Of a stretch of 58,758 nucleotides of DNA, positions 1 to 7,025 are shown in pieces. A program made the position numbers and the translations under genes. The number at the start of each line of letters is the position of its first letter. Within the stretch, counting starts at the first letter, position 1. The notes under the pieces were generated by a model. It was not told where the DNA came from. It made no database searches and worked only from the letters and a program-made list of their open reading frames with translations. Source of the stretch: Lachnospiraceae bacterium. Lineage in GTDB: Bacteria; Bacillota; Clostridia; Lachnospirales; Lachnospiraceae. The stretch is from positions 1 through 58,758 of the forward strand of contig JAHYZZ010000016.1 in assembly GCA_019424135.1 (NCBI GenBank). The letters are read 5' to 3'.

Positions 1-1
1 T

Positions 2-934
2 TTTATTAAAGAAATGTCCCGAAAAATACAAAGGGATTTTGTGGTCATGGAAAATGAATACGGCGAAACCAACATGGACAGCGCCTTTCTGAAAGGCCAG
101 GAAAATTTAAATATCTGGGAATTAACAGAAGGATGTATCTGCTGTTCCACAAAGTCGGACTTTGCCTCTTCTATCCTGACCATCGCAAACACTCTGGATC
201 CAGAATATCTGATCGTGGAGCCCACCGGTGTCGGCGTTCTTAGTAATGTCATCCGAAACATCCAGCAGATTGAATATGAACGGATTACTCTTTTAAGTCC
301 CATCACGATCTTGGATGCTGACTGCTTTTCGCGCTGCATGAACGATTATCCGGATATCTTTTTAGACCAGCTGCGGTCCACAGGCACGATTGTTATTTCC
401 AAACGCAGCTTTCTTTCGAAAGAAGAAGAAGCACAGTTTGTGAGCCAGCTAAGCGATCTGGCTCCTGATGCACAGATCCAGGCACAACATTATTCACACC
501 AGGACATCTCCTGGTGGAAAGGCCTCTTGGAAAGAGATCTTAAGGGAAATGTGCTAAAGTCCCAAGATCAGGCAGCGCCGGATCTGGAAACCTTCTCTTT
601 AAAAGACATTGCCTTTTCCGGCGGCACGGATCTTCTGTGCTTTCTAGAGGATCTTGTGCGCGGAGAATTTGGCAATATCTGCCGTGCAAAAGGGGTCGTA
701 AATTCCGACCGTCTTACCGTGCGCTTTGACGTCGTCGACTCCTCATACAGTATCACTGGATTTGACGGCACGGACATCTCTCAATGTGTATGGATCGGCA
801 AACATATAAAAAGGAATACACTGAGGAAGCGCCTGCTTCCTCAGTATATTCCTGGTTCCTCCCTGCGTCTGCCAAAACGCGGCGCCGACAGGTTTTCTAC
901 TGCCCGGCCAGGGAATACACCCACATTGCCTTAA
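2..934 (+). CDS. CobW/P47K-family GTP-binding protein (5' partial)
   Basis: The reading frame is open to the window edge (FIKEM before the first Met at 14), so the gene starts upstream and the P-loop is off the window. Visible family marks are ENEYGE, the metal-binding GCICCS (CxCC) motif and VEPTG of the G3E GTPase fold. The C-terminal half carries the usual CobW C-terminal domain, ending in a stretch resembling VWIGKHIKRNTLRKRL. Family members are GTP-dependent metallochaperones or cobalamin-related insertases; the metal cannot be read here. The last 25 or so codons are odd: they run through the terminator hairpin of the convergent C39 gene and overlap its 3' end by 38 nt. Homologues as I recall them end near RKRL, so this tail may reflect a lost stop codon. 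Confidence 0.85.
   Translation, partial: FIKEMSRKIQRDFVVMENEYGETNMDSAFLKGQENLNIWELTEGCICCSTKSDFASSILTIANTLDPEYLIVEPTGVGVLSNVIRNIQQIEYERITLLSPITILDADCFSRCMNDYPDIFLDQLRSTGTIVISKRSFLSKEEEAQFVSQLSDLAPDAQIQAQHYSHQDISWWKGLLERDLKGNVLKSQDQAAPDLETFSLKDIAFSGGTDLLCFLEDLVRGEFGNICRAKGVVNSDRLTVRFDVVDSSYSITGFDGTDISQCVWIGKHIKRNTLRKRLLPQYIPGSSLRLPKRGADRFSTARPGNTPTLP
807..852 (-). terminator. Intrinsic terminator of the C39-like peptidase gene, inside the cobW-like coding end
   Basis: A perfect 11-bp stem (820-830 with 835-845, loop 831-834) is extended by GGAATA/TATTCC (813-818, 847-852) after one mismatch. Read on the minus strand it is followed by TTTTTAT. It lies 45 nt past the minus-strand stop at 897 and within the plus-strand CobW frame. 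No T-tract follows on the plus strand, so it is directional. Confidence 0.85.
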
Positions 935-1784
935 TCTGGTCCTGGATTTCGTCATAAGTCCAGGTCCTTGCACTGTTCTCTTCACTAAAGGGATCATTGA
1001 TCTTGATCTGTCCATTTTCATATCCGGTCATGACAATAAAATGACCATTCTGGGTAAAATATCCTGGCCCCATGCTGCAGATGACCGGATGCCCGGCTCC
1101 AAGTTTTTCGGCCAGCTGCTCCTCACTAAATAATCCACTGTAACAGGACAGCCCCCAGTTTGCTCCGGCCTCAGACATATATGCCCAATAAGTATTGTTC
1201 TCTTCATCTACATAGTGATTGGCCGTTCCATAGGCCGCAGTCACAGCCGGTGTCACCGTAGGATCATGGGTCAATCCGCTGACTACCATCGCCATACACG
1301 TTGGGCCGCATCCACTGACCGCCACCACACTGGTTCCATAGGGTGCATAGCCCCATCTTTCATCCCACTGAATCAAAAGAGGAATCTGCCCCTCCACGTA
1401 GCTATCCCCGATATCTTCTGCATAGATCTGTCCCTGCTTTTCCCCATAATCTTCCACATAACCGACCGTAGCAGGATTTTTATCCAAAAGTTCAATCACC
1501 CCTTTGGGGTATCCCTTGGAAGTGGCTTCCATGCGGACTCTTTCCAGGTGTTCTTCTTTTGTCTCCAGTTCTATCCCTGCCTCTTCCTCGGCCTTTTTGC
1601 GCAACTCCTGTTGCTTCTTTGTCAAAGAAACTTTTGTGGAAGCAGTATGTCTGTCTTTTCCGGCAAGATAAACACCGGTTAGGATACCGGCAACCGCAAG
1701 CAGGGCTACAACACCGATGATCAGCCAGTACCTTTGCACCTGCTGTCTTCTTCTGGATGGATGTTTTTGACTTGGTAAACTCAT
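897..1784 (-). CDS. Membrane-anchored C39-like cysteine peptidase
   Basis: This 295-aa protein has a basic N-terminus and one membrane segment (about residues 19-41), then a charged helical linker and a C39_2-like papain-fold domain. The likely active site is visible: Gln139, Cys159 in GCGPTC, His248 in GHFIVMTGY and Asp264 in NDPF. The catalytic domain should face outside the membrane. There is no ABC transporter domain, so this is not a bacteriocin exporter; substrates are unknown. The ATG at 1784 is preceded by AAAGGA at about 10 nt and by a promoter at 1841-1870. It is a single-gene unit ended by the hairpin at 813-852. Confidence 0.85.
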   Translation of the reverse strand: MSLPSQKHPSRRRQQVQRYWLIIGVVALLAVAGILTGVYLAGKDRHTASTKVSLTKKQQELRKKAEEEAGIELETKEEHLERVRMEATSKGYPKGVIELLDKNPATVGYVEDYGEKQGQIYAEDIGDSYVEGQIPLLIQWDERWGYAPYGTSVVAVSGCGPTCMAMVVSGLTHDPTVTPAVTAAYGTANHYVDEENNTYWAYMSEAGANWGLSCYSGLFSEEQLAEKLGAGHPVICSMGPGYFTQNGHFIVMTGYENGQIKINDPFSEENSARTWTYDEIQDQIKAMWVYSLAGQ

Positions 1785-1840
1785 CTGTCGTTCGTCCTTT
1801 CACTTCTCTGCAGTTTCCCCGCCCCATATCTGTAGTGTTC

Positions 1841-1870
1841 ATTATACCCCACATCCCTTTATCGACACAA
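1841..1870 (-). promoter_or_regulatory. Predicted sigma-A promoter of the C39-like gene
   Basis: On the minus strand TTGTGT (1865-1870) and TATAAT (1841-1846) are separated by 18 nt, about 57 nt upstream of the ATG at 1784. Confidence 0.6.
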
Positions 1871-1894
1871 CTTAAAGAAATCTTAATTTTCCCC

Positions 1895-1923
1895 TTGCTT
1901 TTTCTGAAAAATAATGATATGAT
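1895..1923 (+). promoter_or_regulatory. Predicted promoter of tRNA-Gly
   Basis: TTGCTT (1895-1900), a 17-nt spacer and TATGAT (1918-1923) sit about 38 nt upstream of the tRNA. Confidence 0.55.
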
Positions 1924-1961
1924 ATAACACGTTCACGGGAAATTTCATAACAAGTCATTAT

Positions 1962-2032
1962 GCGGGTGTAGTTCAATGGTAGAACACCAGCCTTCCAAGC
2001 TGGATACGTGGGTTCGATTCCCATCACCCGCT
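1962..2032 (+). tRNA. tRNA-Gly (anticodon TCC)
   Basis: This is a full cloverleaf: acceptor GCGGGTG/CACCCGC, D arm with GTTC/GAAC, anticodon stem CCAGC/GCTGG with loop CTTCCAA (anticodon TCC), and T arm GTGGG-TTCGATT-CCCAT. CCA is not encoded. The T-run TTTTTT directly after the 3' end probably aids termination. Confidence 0.97.
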
Positions 2033-2097
2033 TTTTTCATACCTAAAAATCTATATGTTTCACATCAACCACATCAGATATCAAAGGAGGTCTCATC

Positions 2098-3039
2098 ATG
2101 AAAATTGTATTTCTGGACGCAAAAACGATCGGAGACGACATCGATTTAAGCGCTTACGATACCTTGGGCGAAGTCGTAAAATATTCCTTTTCCCTTCCGG
2201 AAGAGGTGCCACAACGGGTGCAGGACGCCGATGTCATCATCGTTAATAAGATCCGGGTAGATGAATCCGCTATCGGCTCCGCCAAAAAACTGAAGCTGGT
2301 CTGTGTCACCGCCACTGGTACAAACAATCTGGATAAAGAATATCTGGACAGCAGGCACATTGCATGGCGAAACGTGGCCGATTACTCTACGGAATCTGTG
2401 GCACAGCACACCTTTGCCATGCTGTTCTTTCTGTTGGAAAAGCTTCGCTACTATGATGATTATGTAAAAGAAGGCCGTTACATCAATGACACCGTCTTCA
2501 CGCATTTTGCAGAACATTTTTATGAACTGAAGGGAAAAGTATGGGGAATCATCGGGCTTGGAAATATCGGGAGACGGGTTGCTTCCATAGCAGAAGCCTT
2601 CGGTGTAAAGGTCATCTACACTTCTCCGTCGGGAAGCGCACCACAGCCTGGATATCACCAGGTGGAAATGGATACACTCTTAAAGGAGTCAGATATCATA
2701 TCTGTCCACGCCCCGCTGAATCAATATACAGAAAACCTCATCAATATGTCCGCCCTGAAACAAATGAAAAAATCCTGCATTTTTCTGAACCTTGGCCGTG
2801 GTCCCATCGTCGTAGAACAGGATCTGGCAGATGCATTAATGCAAGGAGAAATCAAAGCAGCCGGGCTGGATGTACTTTGCGTAGAACCGATGAGTCCGGA
2901 TAATCCGCTCTTTGCTATCAAAGACAGCAAAAAACTGTTTATCACTCCTCATATCGGCTGGGCAAGCGTAGAATCCAGAACCCGGCTGATGAATATCATT
3001 TTTCATCAAATCAAAGAATTTTTCGAACTGTCATCATAA
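2098..3039 (+). CDS. D-2-hydroxyacid dehydrogenase (NAD-binding)
   Basis: This 313-aa protein belongs to the 2-hydroxyacid dehydrogenase family, which interconverts 2-keto acids (hydroxypyruvate or glyoxylate-like) and D-2-hydroxy acids using NAD(P)H. The Rossmann motif GLGNIG is at 153-158. The catalytic set is visible as Arg234 in LGRG, Glu263 in CVEPM and His285 in TPHIGWAS. The length is normal. The ATG follows CAAAGGAGG at good spacing. It stands alone between tRNA-Gly and convergent lspA, overlapping the latter by 29 nt. The overall look suggests hydroxypyruvate reductase/glycerate dehydrogenase, but the substrate cannot be fixed from sequence alone. Confidence 0.9.
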   Translation: MKIVFLDAKTIGDDIDLSAYDTLGEVVKYSFSLPEEVPQRVQDADVIIVNKIRVDESAIGSAKKLKLVCVTATGTNNLDKEYLDSRHIAWRNVADYSTESVAQHTFAMLFFLLEKLRYYDDYVKEGRYINDTVFTHFAEHFYELKGKVWGIIGLGNIGRRVASIAEAFGVKVIYTSPSGSAPQPGYHQVEMDTLLKESDIISVHAPLNQYTENLINMSALKQMKKSCIFLNLGRGPIVVEQDLADALMQGEIKAAGLDVLCVEPMSPDNPLFAIKDSKKLFITPHIGWASVESRTRLMNIIFHQIKEFFELSS

Positions 3040-3466
3040 TCGTTCCGACCGCCAGGTATAGGTCAGCCAGATTGGCGGTCAGTTTTGAAAAAAATGGAGA
3101 CGTTGTACGAAAGCCAATATAATCAACCACCTGCCCCCGCCACAGCCGGTCAAAAAGATTGCCTGCGGCGCCGGCGGCAGTCAGGGTAGCTCCGATCTTC
3201 TCGATCCAGTGTCCCCGTTTCCACATCAGATAGACCCAGTGGACAAACACCCATATCCCCGCTGTGGCAGAGACCGTTTTCACCATCTTTGGATCATCTT
3301 TCCACGCTCCCAGAGCAAATCCCGGATTATAAACCTTGCGGAGCAAGAGCTTTCCTCCCGGTATTTTTCTTTCTTCTTTCTGATCCATATTGTCTTCCAC
3401 ATATTGTTTGATTGCTTCATCTGTTCCCAAAAGCAAAAGGAACAATCCAGGCATCCATCTGCTCAT
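3011..3466 (-). CDS. lspA: Signal peptidase II (LspA)-like membrane protein
   Basis: This 151-aa protein keeps the landmark motifs of lipoprotein signal peptidase: D16-EAIK20 near the N-terminus, N47-PGFALG, GNLFDRL at 102-108, VVDYIGF at 113-119 and NLAD at 132-135. LspA cleaves the signal peptide of diacylglyceryl-prolipoproteins in the membrane. Membrane segments are predicted near 5-14, 66-82, 92-104 and 133-149. It is more hydrophilic than typical LspA, with a charged stretch at 24-44, so it may be a second divergent copy. The start ATG abuts the stop of the upstream coiled-coil gene, with AGAGGA 7 nt before it. It is the last gene of a ten-gene run. Confidence 0.75.
   Translation of the reverse strand: MSRWMPGLFLLLLGTDEAIKQYVEDNMDQKEERKIPGGKLLLRKVYNPGFALGAWKDDPKMVKTVSATAGIWVFVHWVYLMWKRGHWIEKIGATLTAAGAAGNLFDRLWRGQVVDYIGFRTTSPFFSKLTANLADLYLAVGTIMMTVRKIL
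3047..3086 (+). terminator. Terminator of the dehydrogenase gene, inside the lspA coding end
   Basis: GACCGCCA (3047-3054) pairs perfectly with TGGCGGTC (3073-3080) and is followed by AGTTTTG. It starts 8 nt after the plus-strand stop. The same bases encode the C-terminal part of the minus-strand LspA-like protein. Confidence 0.65.
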
Positions 3467-3757
3467 CTACATATCCTCTCGGATCCTGACGATCTCCTCT
3501 TCCTGTCTCTCAATGGACTCTTCTCTCTTTTCAATCGCTTCACAAAAAGTGATATAATCCGTGTCACGGATCTCTCCATGCTGAAACTTCTCATATACCA
3601 TCCGTCCCATATCAATCAGATCCCTTTCATTTGCCCGCTTTAGGGAGCGGATATCACTTTTTATCTTCTGGATCTCCAGCGTATCACTTGTCTTTTTTCC
3701 CAAATCGCTCATGACGTCCGATATTTTTTGTTCCATGTCCTTAAAAAAATCTGCCAT
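3467..3757 (-). CDS. Small coiled-coil protein of unknown function
   Basis: This 96-aa protein is very rich in Glu, Lys, Arg and Ile. It has two predicted helical stretches (about 1-45 and 60-96) that look like a coiled coil. No Cys, signal peptide or membrane segment is visible, so it is probably cytoplasmic. The N-terminus has a MADFFKDMEQKISD-like amphipathic helix. AAGGAG precedes the ATG. It lies 30 nt after the S8 protease gene and directly abuts lspA with no gap, so translation is probably coupled to lspA. I do not recognise a named family; small proteins of this kind are common in Lachnospiraceae. Confidence 0.8.
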   Translation of the reverse strand: MADFFKDMEQKISDVMSDLGKKTSDTLEIQKIKSDIRSLKRANERDLIDMGRMVYEKFQHGEIRDTDYITFCEAIEKREESIERQEEEIVRIREDM

Positions 3758-3787
3758 CTCTTTTCTCTCCTTTTATCCTGTGCCTGA

Positions 3788-5491
3788 TTACAGCTGCCGG
3801 AGCCGGTCCAGGGACTGATATACATTCAGCGTCCCATATCCCCATTCCCGGTTGGGATATTCCATCACATCCCTCTTTCCAGCTCCCAATACAATCGTGT
3901 TGCGGATCTGTATGGAGTTCACGCCTTCAATATCCGGCTGTGCCTTCAGCCATTCCATCAAAAGTGCCGATGCACCTGCGGCAATCCCTGCCGCCGCACT
4001 GGAACTGGTCCTGGACACAAAATCGCCTCCTGCTCCGGCGCCCGTTACCTCTGTTCCGGGCGCAGCATAATCTGGCTTAATGAGTTCATTTCTAGTATAC
4101 CCCCTCCCAGAATGAATATCAACTCCATTGTCTTTTCCATTATAATACGCCACCGTCATCGCCGCTCTGGCGCTCCCTGGCTCTGTCAGTGTAGTGTCTG
4201 CGTCCGCTTCCAGAAAAAACACCTCCCCGGATAAAAATTCCTGGACAGGAAGCCAGATATGTACCTCTCCCACAGCCCGCTGCACGGATAACACCTCCAG
4301 TCTCCAGATTCCTTCGGCAGGATCCTGAAAACGGAGGAAAATCAGCTGAGAATCGTTATTTTCCAACAAAAGACGATACTCCACCGATACCTGGGTGCCA
4401 TCAAAAGTAAAAAACAGGTCATATTTCTGTCCCTGTCTTAGAGAAATAGGACTGGTTCTTTCTCCGGAAGGCGAGACCAGAAGAACCGTTACCACATCCG
4501 GGAGCTTTGCCCAGACCTCTGCTGAAAATCCGGTGACTCCTGATCCCACCCGGATTTCTGCCGGCACCGTCTCCTGATCATTCATAAACTGATGAAAAAA
4601 ATGATGGCGGTTTGCCGCTTCGTTTCCCGTCCCAATGATCACAGCTCGGTCCGTGGTAGAGGCATATTCATCCAGTATGGAGGACAGAAGAGAAGATCCA
4701 TTGTGTCCCCCAAAATTTGTTCCCAAAGCGATACAAATCACTAGGGGCATTCCCTTCTTTTTTGCCAGCCGGTTCAAATATGCAAGTCCAAGGATAATAT
4801 CATTTTCCTGATAGCAGACCGCATCCTGCCGGATTGCGTAAAAGGTCTTTAGATAATCTTTCGCCGGTTTTAGCTTCACCACCGCAATCTCCGCCTCCGG
4901 GGCGGCTCCGATAAAACGATTTTCCGGAGCCGCGCTCCCTGCCGCCACACTGGCAAGAAAAGTTCCATGCCCCTCTTCATCTATGGTTGGAACCAGGTTC
5001 AGCGGATGATCTAAGCGAAGCGCTTCATCAATCTGTTTTTTTTCATATTCACTTCCAAAATCAAATCCTTCCGGCGGTATTCCCTCCTGCAGGGTCTGAT
5101 CCCAGATCGCCGAAATCCTGGTGGTCCCATTAAGCCTCTGGAACACCGGGTTGCGGTAATCGATCCCCGTATCTACAAATCCGATCATTACCCCTTCCCC
5201 CATCACCTCCAGAGACGGAAGGTTCTGGACTGCACTGATTCCCGCCGCATTTACCGCATCCATATCAAGGGGCGTATAACAGCTGGGGATTGAATAATAC
5301 CCATATTCGTAAAATGACAGCGGTGGCCTCCCTTCCCGGCTGACATATAATACCCGATAGCCAAAATCTCCTTCCTGAAGACAATACTTACTTTCTTCCA
5401 GCGGTCCAATCCGGTTTTCCCGGTAGTTGGGGATCAAAAAATCCCAGAAATCCTGGGATAAGATCTTCTCCCTGCATTCTTGCTCTGCCAT
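3788..5491 (-). CDS. S8 subtilisin-like serine protease, Csp-like
   Basis: Counting from the ATG at 5491, this 567-aa protein has Asp107 (VDTG), His175 (GHGTF), the oxyanion Asn290 (GTGNEA) and the likely nucleophile Ser498 in SRTSSSAAAG. The subtilisin core is split by a beta-rich jelly-roll-type insert (about 310-430), as in clostridial Csp proteases. No signal peptide is visible, consistent with a spore or forespore cytoplasmic role in the family; that role is not shown here. The usual GTS is SSS around the nucleophile. A start at 5554 is possible, but 5491 has GAGGTG 6 nt upstream and 5554 has no good site. The leader carries a hairpin over this ribosome site. Confidence 0.85.
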   Translation of the reverse strand: MAEQECREKILSQDFWDFLIPNYRENRIGPLEESKYCLQEGDFGYRVLYVSREGRPPLSFYEYGYYSIPSCYTPLDMDAVNAAGISAVQNLPSLEVMGEGVMIGFVDTGIDYRNPVFQRLNGTTRISAIWDQTLQEGIPPEGFDFGSEYEKKQIDEALRLDHPLNLVPTIDEEGHGTFLASVAAGSAAPENRFIGAAPEAEIAVVKLKPAKDYLKTFYAIRQDAVCYQENDIILGLAYLNRLAKKKGMPLVICIALGTNFGGHNGSSLLSSILDEYASTTDRAVIIGTGNEAANRHHFFHQFMNDQETVPAEIRVGSGVTGFSAEVWAKLPDVVTVLLVSPSGERTSPISLRQGQKYDLFFTFDGTQVSVEYRLLLENNDSQLIFLRFQDPAEGIWRLEVLSVQRAVGEVHIWLPVQEFLSGEVFFLEADADTTLTEPGSARAAMTVAYYNGKDNGVDIHSGRGYTRNELIKPDYAAPGTEVTGAGAGGDFVSRTSSSAAAGIAAGASALLMEWLKAQPDIEGVNSIQIRNTIVLGAGKRDVMEYPNREWGYGTLNVYQSLDRLRQL

Positions 5492-5551
5492 AAAAAACAC
5501 CTCATATATCTGATCTATGGGAGGCTTCTCCCTCAGCTCAAATATATGAGG
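5489..5551 (-). promoter_or_regulatory. Hairpin sequestering the S8 protease ribosome site, with U-tract
   Basis: CCTCATATAT and ATATATGAGG (5500-5509 with 5542-5551) form a perfect 10-bp stem. An inner GGGAG/CTCCC hairpin lies at 5519-5532. On the minus strand the 3' arm ends in the GAGG of the Shine-Dalgarno site and is followed by TG-TTTTTT and then ATG at 5491. It could act as a terminator/attenuator after clpX, as an RNA switch on translation, or both. Confidence 0.6.
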
Positions 5552-5582
5552 CATCCTGTCTGTTCATTCCCTTGGTATGCTT

Positions 5583-7010
5583 TTATGGAAGTCTTGGAAC
5601 CTCCTGTCCTCTAAGCAAGATCACCGGACCTCCGGTTCCTTCTATGTACTCTCGGGTGATGGTTACCTGCCCGATGCTGTCATCTTTTGGAATCTCATAC
5701 ATGATATCCAGCATAAATTCTTCGATGATCGCCCTAAGGGCTCTGGCCCCGGTATCCTTTTTCATCGCCCTCTTTGCAATGGCTGTCAGGGCATCGTCAT
5801 TGAAGTCCAGCTTCACTTCATCCAGCGCCAACAGCTTCTGGTACTGCTTTAAGATCGCGTTCTTTGGCTCCTTTAAAATCTTTACCAGCATCTCTTCATT
5901 CATGCCATCCAAAGTAAATACAATGGGAAGCCTTCCCAGAAACTCTGGAATCATTCCAAAATTACGAAGGTCTTCTGTCGTCACCTTAGAAAGGAGCGTC
6001 TTGTCATGGTCATACTTATCCTTTAGATCCGCCCCGAAACCGATGGAGGACTGCTTGGTCAGCCGTTCCTTGATGATCCCTTCCAGATCCGGGAACGCGC
6101 CTCCACAGATAAATAAAATGTTCTTGGTATTTACTGTAGTCAGAGGGACCATGGCATTCTTGCTGTTAGCTCCCACCGGCACCTCCACATCGCTCCCCTC
6201 CAGAAGCTTCAGCATGCCCTGCTGCACCGATTCTCCACTTACATCCCTCTGGCTGGTATTTTTCTTCTTGGCAATCTTATCAATCTCATCAATGAAAATG
6301 ATTCCCTGTTCCGCCTTTTCCACGTCATTATCCGCGGCGGCCAAAAGTTTGGATACCACGCTTTCAATATCATCTCCGATATAGCCGGCCTCTGTAAGGG
6401 ACGTAGCGTCCGTAATCGCCAGCGGCACATCCAGGATCCTTGCCAAAGTCTTTACCAGATAGGTCTTTCCTGATCCTGTGGGACCAATCATTAACATATT
6501 GGACTTTTCGATCTCAATGTCATCCATCGAATCTGTTGCCACCCGTTTATAATGGTTGTAAACTGCCACCGACATGGCTTTTTTAGCATATTCCTGCCCT
6601 ACCACATACTCATCCAGACTGGCCTTGATCTTATGGGGCGCCGGAATATTCCGGATATCAATGAGAGGCTTTCTCTCCTCTCCTTCCTTTTTCTTTTTGA
6701 TCTTCTGCTGCTTGGGAATACTTTGTTCTAAGTCTGACATACTCATAAAATGTACCCCCGGCATGTTCAAAAGCTGGCTATAGTCAATCTGTCCGCCCTT
6801 CATGGCATCAAAACTTTTCTGCATGCAGTCGCTGCACACGCAGATATTGTTTGGCAGATCAATCATCTTTCCGGCAACGCTCTCCGGTCTGTGGCAGATA
6901 AAGCAGACCTTCTCGTATTCGTCTTCCTTGTGCTCTTGTGTCTCCTTACTTTTGGCGGTGGTGTCTACGGTTTCCATCTCTGTGTTTTCATTTCTGTCCT
7001 GTTCCGACAT
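5583..7010 (-). CDS. clpX: ClpX-type AAA+ unfoldase, divergent paralogue
   Basis: This 475-aa AAA+ ATPase is longer than standard ClpX (about 420) because of an acidic N-terminal extension of about 33 residues. A zinc-binding domain follows with Cys36, Cys39, Cys59 and Cys62. Walker A GPTGSGKT is at 176-183 and Walker B IIFIDE at 237-242. The pore loop is GYIG (209-212), and an IGF loop at 323-325 suggests it can dock on ClpP. The segment that normally carries the RKH loop (about 280-290) reads ANSKNAMVPL, so RKH is missing. It would unfold proteins for ClpP, probably with altered substrate choice. AGAGGG precedes the ATG; it sits 15 nt after ligA and is not next to clpP. Confidence 0.85.
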   Translation of the reverse strand: MSEQDRNENTEMETVDTTAKSKETQEHKEDEYEKVCFICHRPESVAGKMIDLPNNICVCSDCMQKSFDAMKGGQIDYSQLLNMPGVHFMSMSDLEQSIPKQQKIKKKKEGEERKPLIDIRNIPAPHKIKASLDEYVVGQEYAKKAMSVAVYNHYKRVATDSMDDIEIEKSNMLMIGPTGSGKTYLVKTLARILDVPLAITDATSLTEAGYIGDDIESVVSKLLAAADNDVEKAEQGIIFIDEIDKIAKKKNTSQRDVSGESVQQGMLKLLEGSDVEVPVGANSKNAMVPLTTVNTKNILFICGGAFPDLEGIIKERLTKQSSIGFGADLKDKYDHDKTLLSKVTTEDLRNFGMIPEFLGRLPIVFTLDGMNEEMLVKILKEPKNAILKQYQKLLALDEVKLDFNDDALTAIAKRAMKKDTGARALRAIIEEFMLDIMYEIPKDDSIGQVTITREYIEGTGGPVILLRGQEVPRLP

Positions 7011-7025
7011 CGTCCATCCCTCTTT

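Noticed and set aside
5572..6384. 270-aa Ser/Phe-rich open frame opposite clpX
   Set aside because: Low-complexity shadow frame of the ClpX AAA+ coding sequence, without a start signal.
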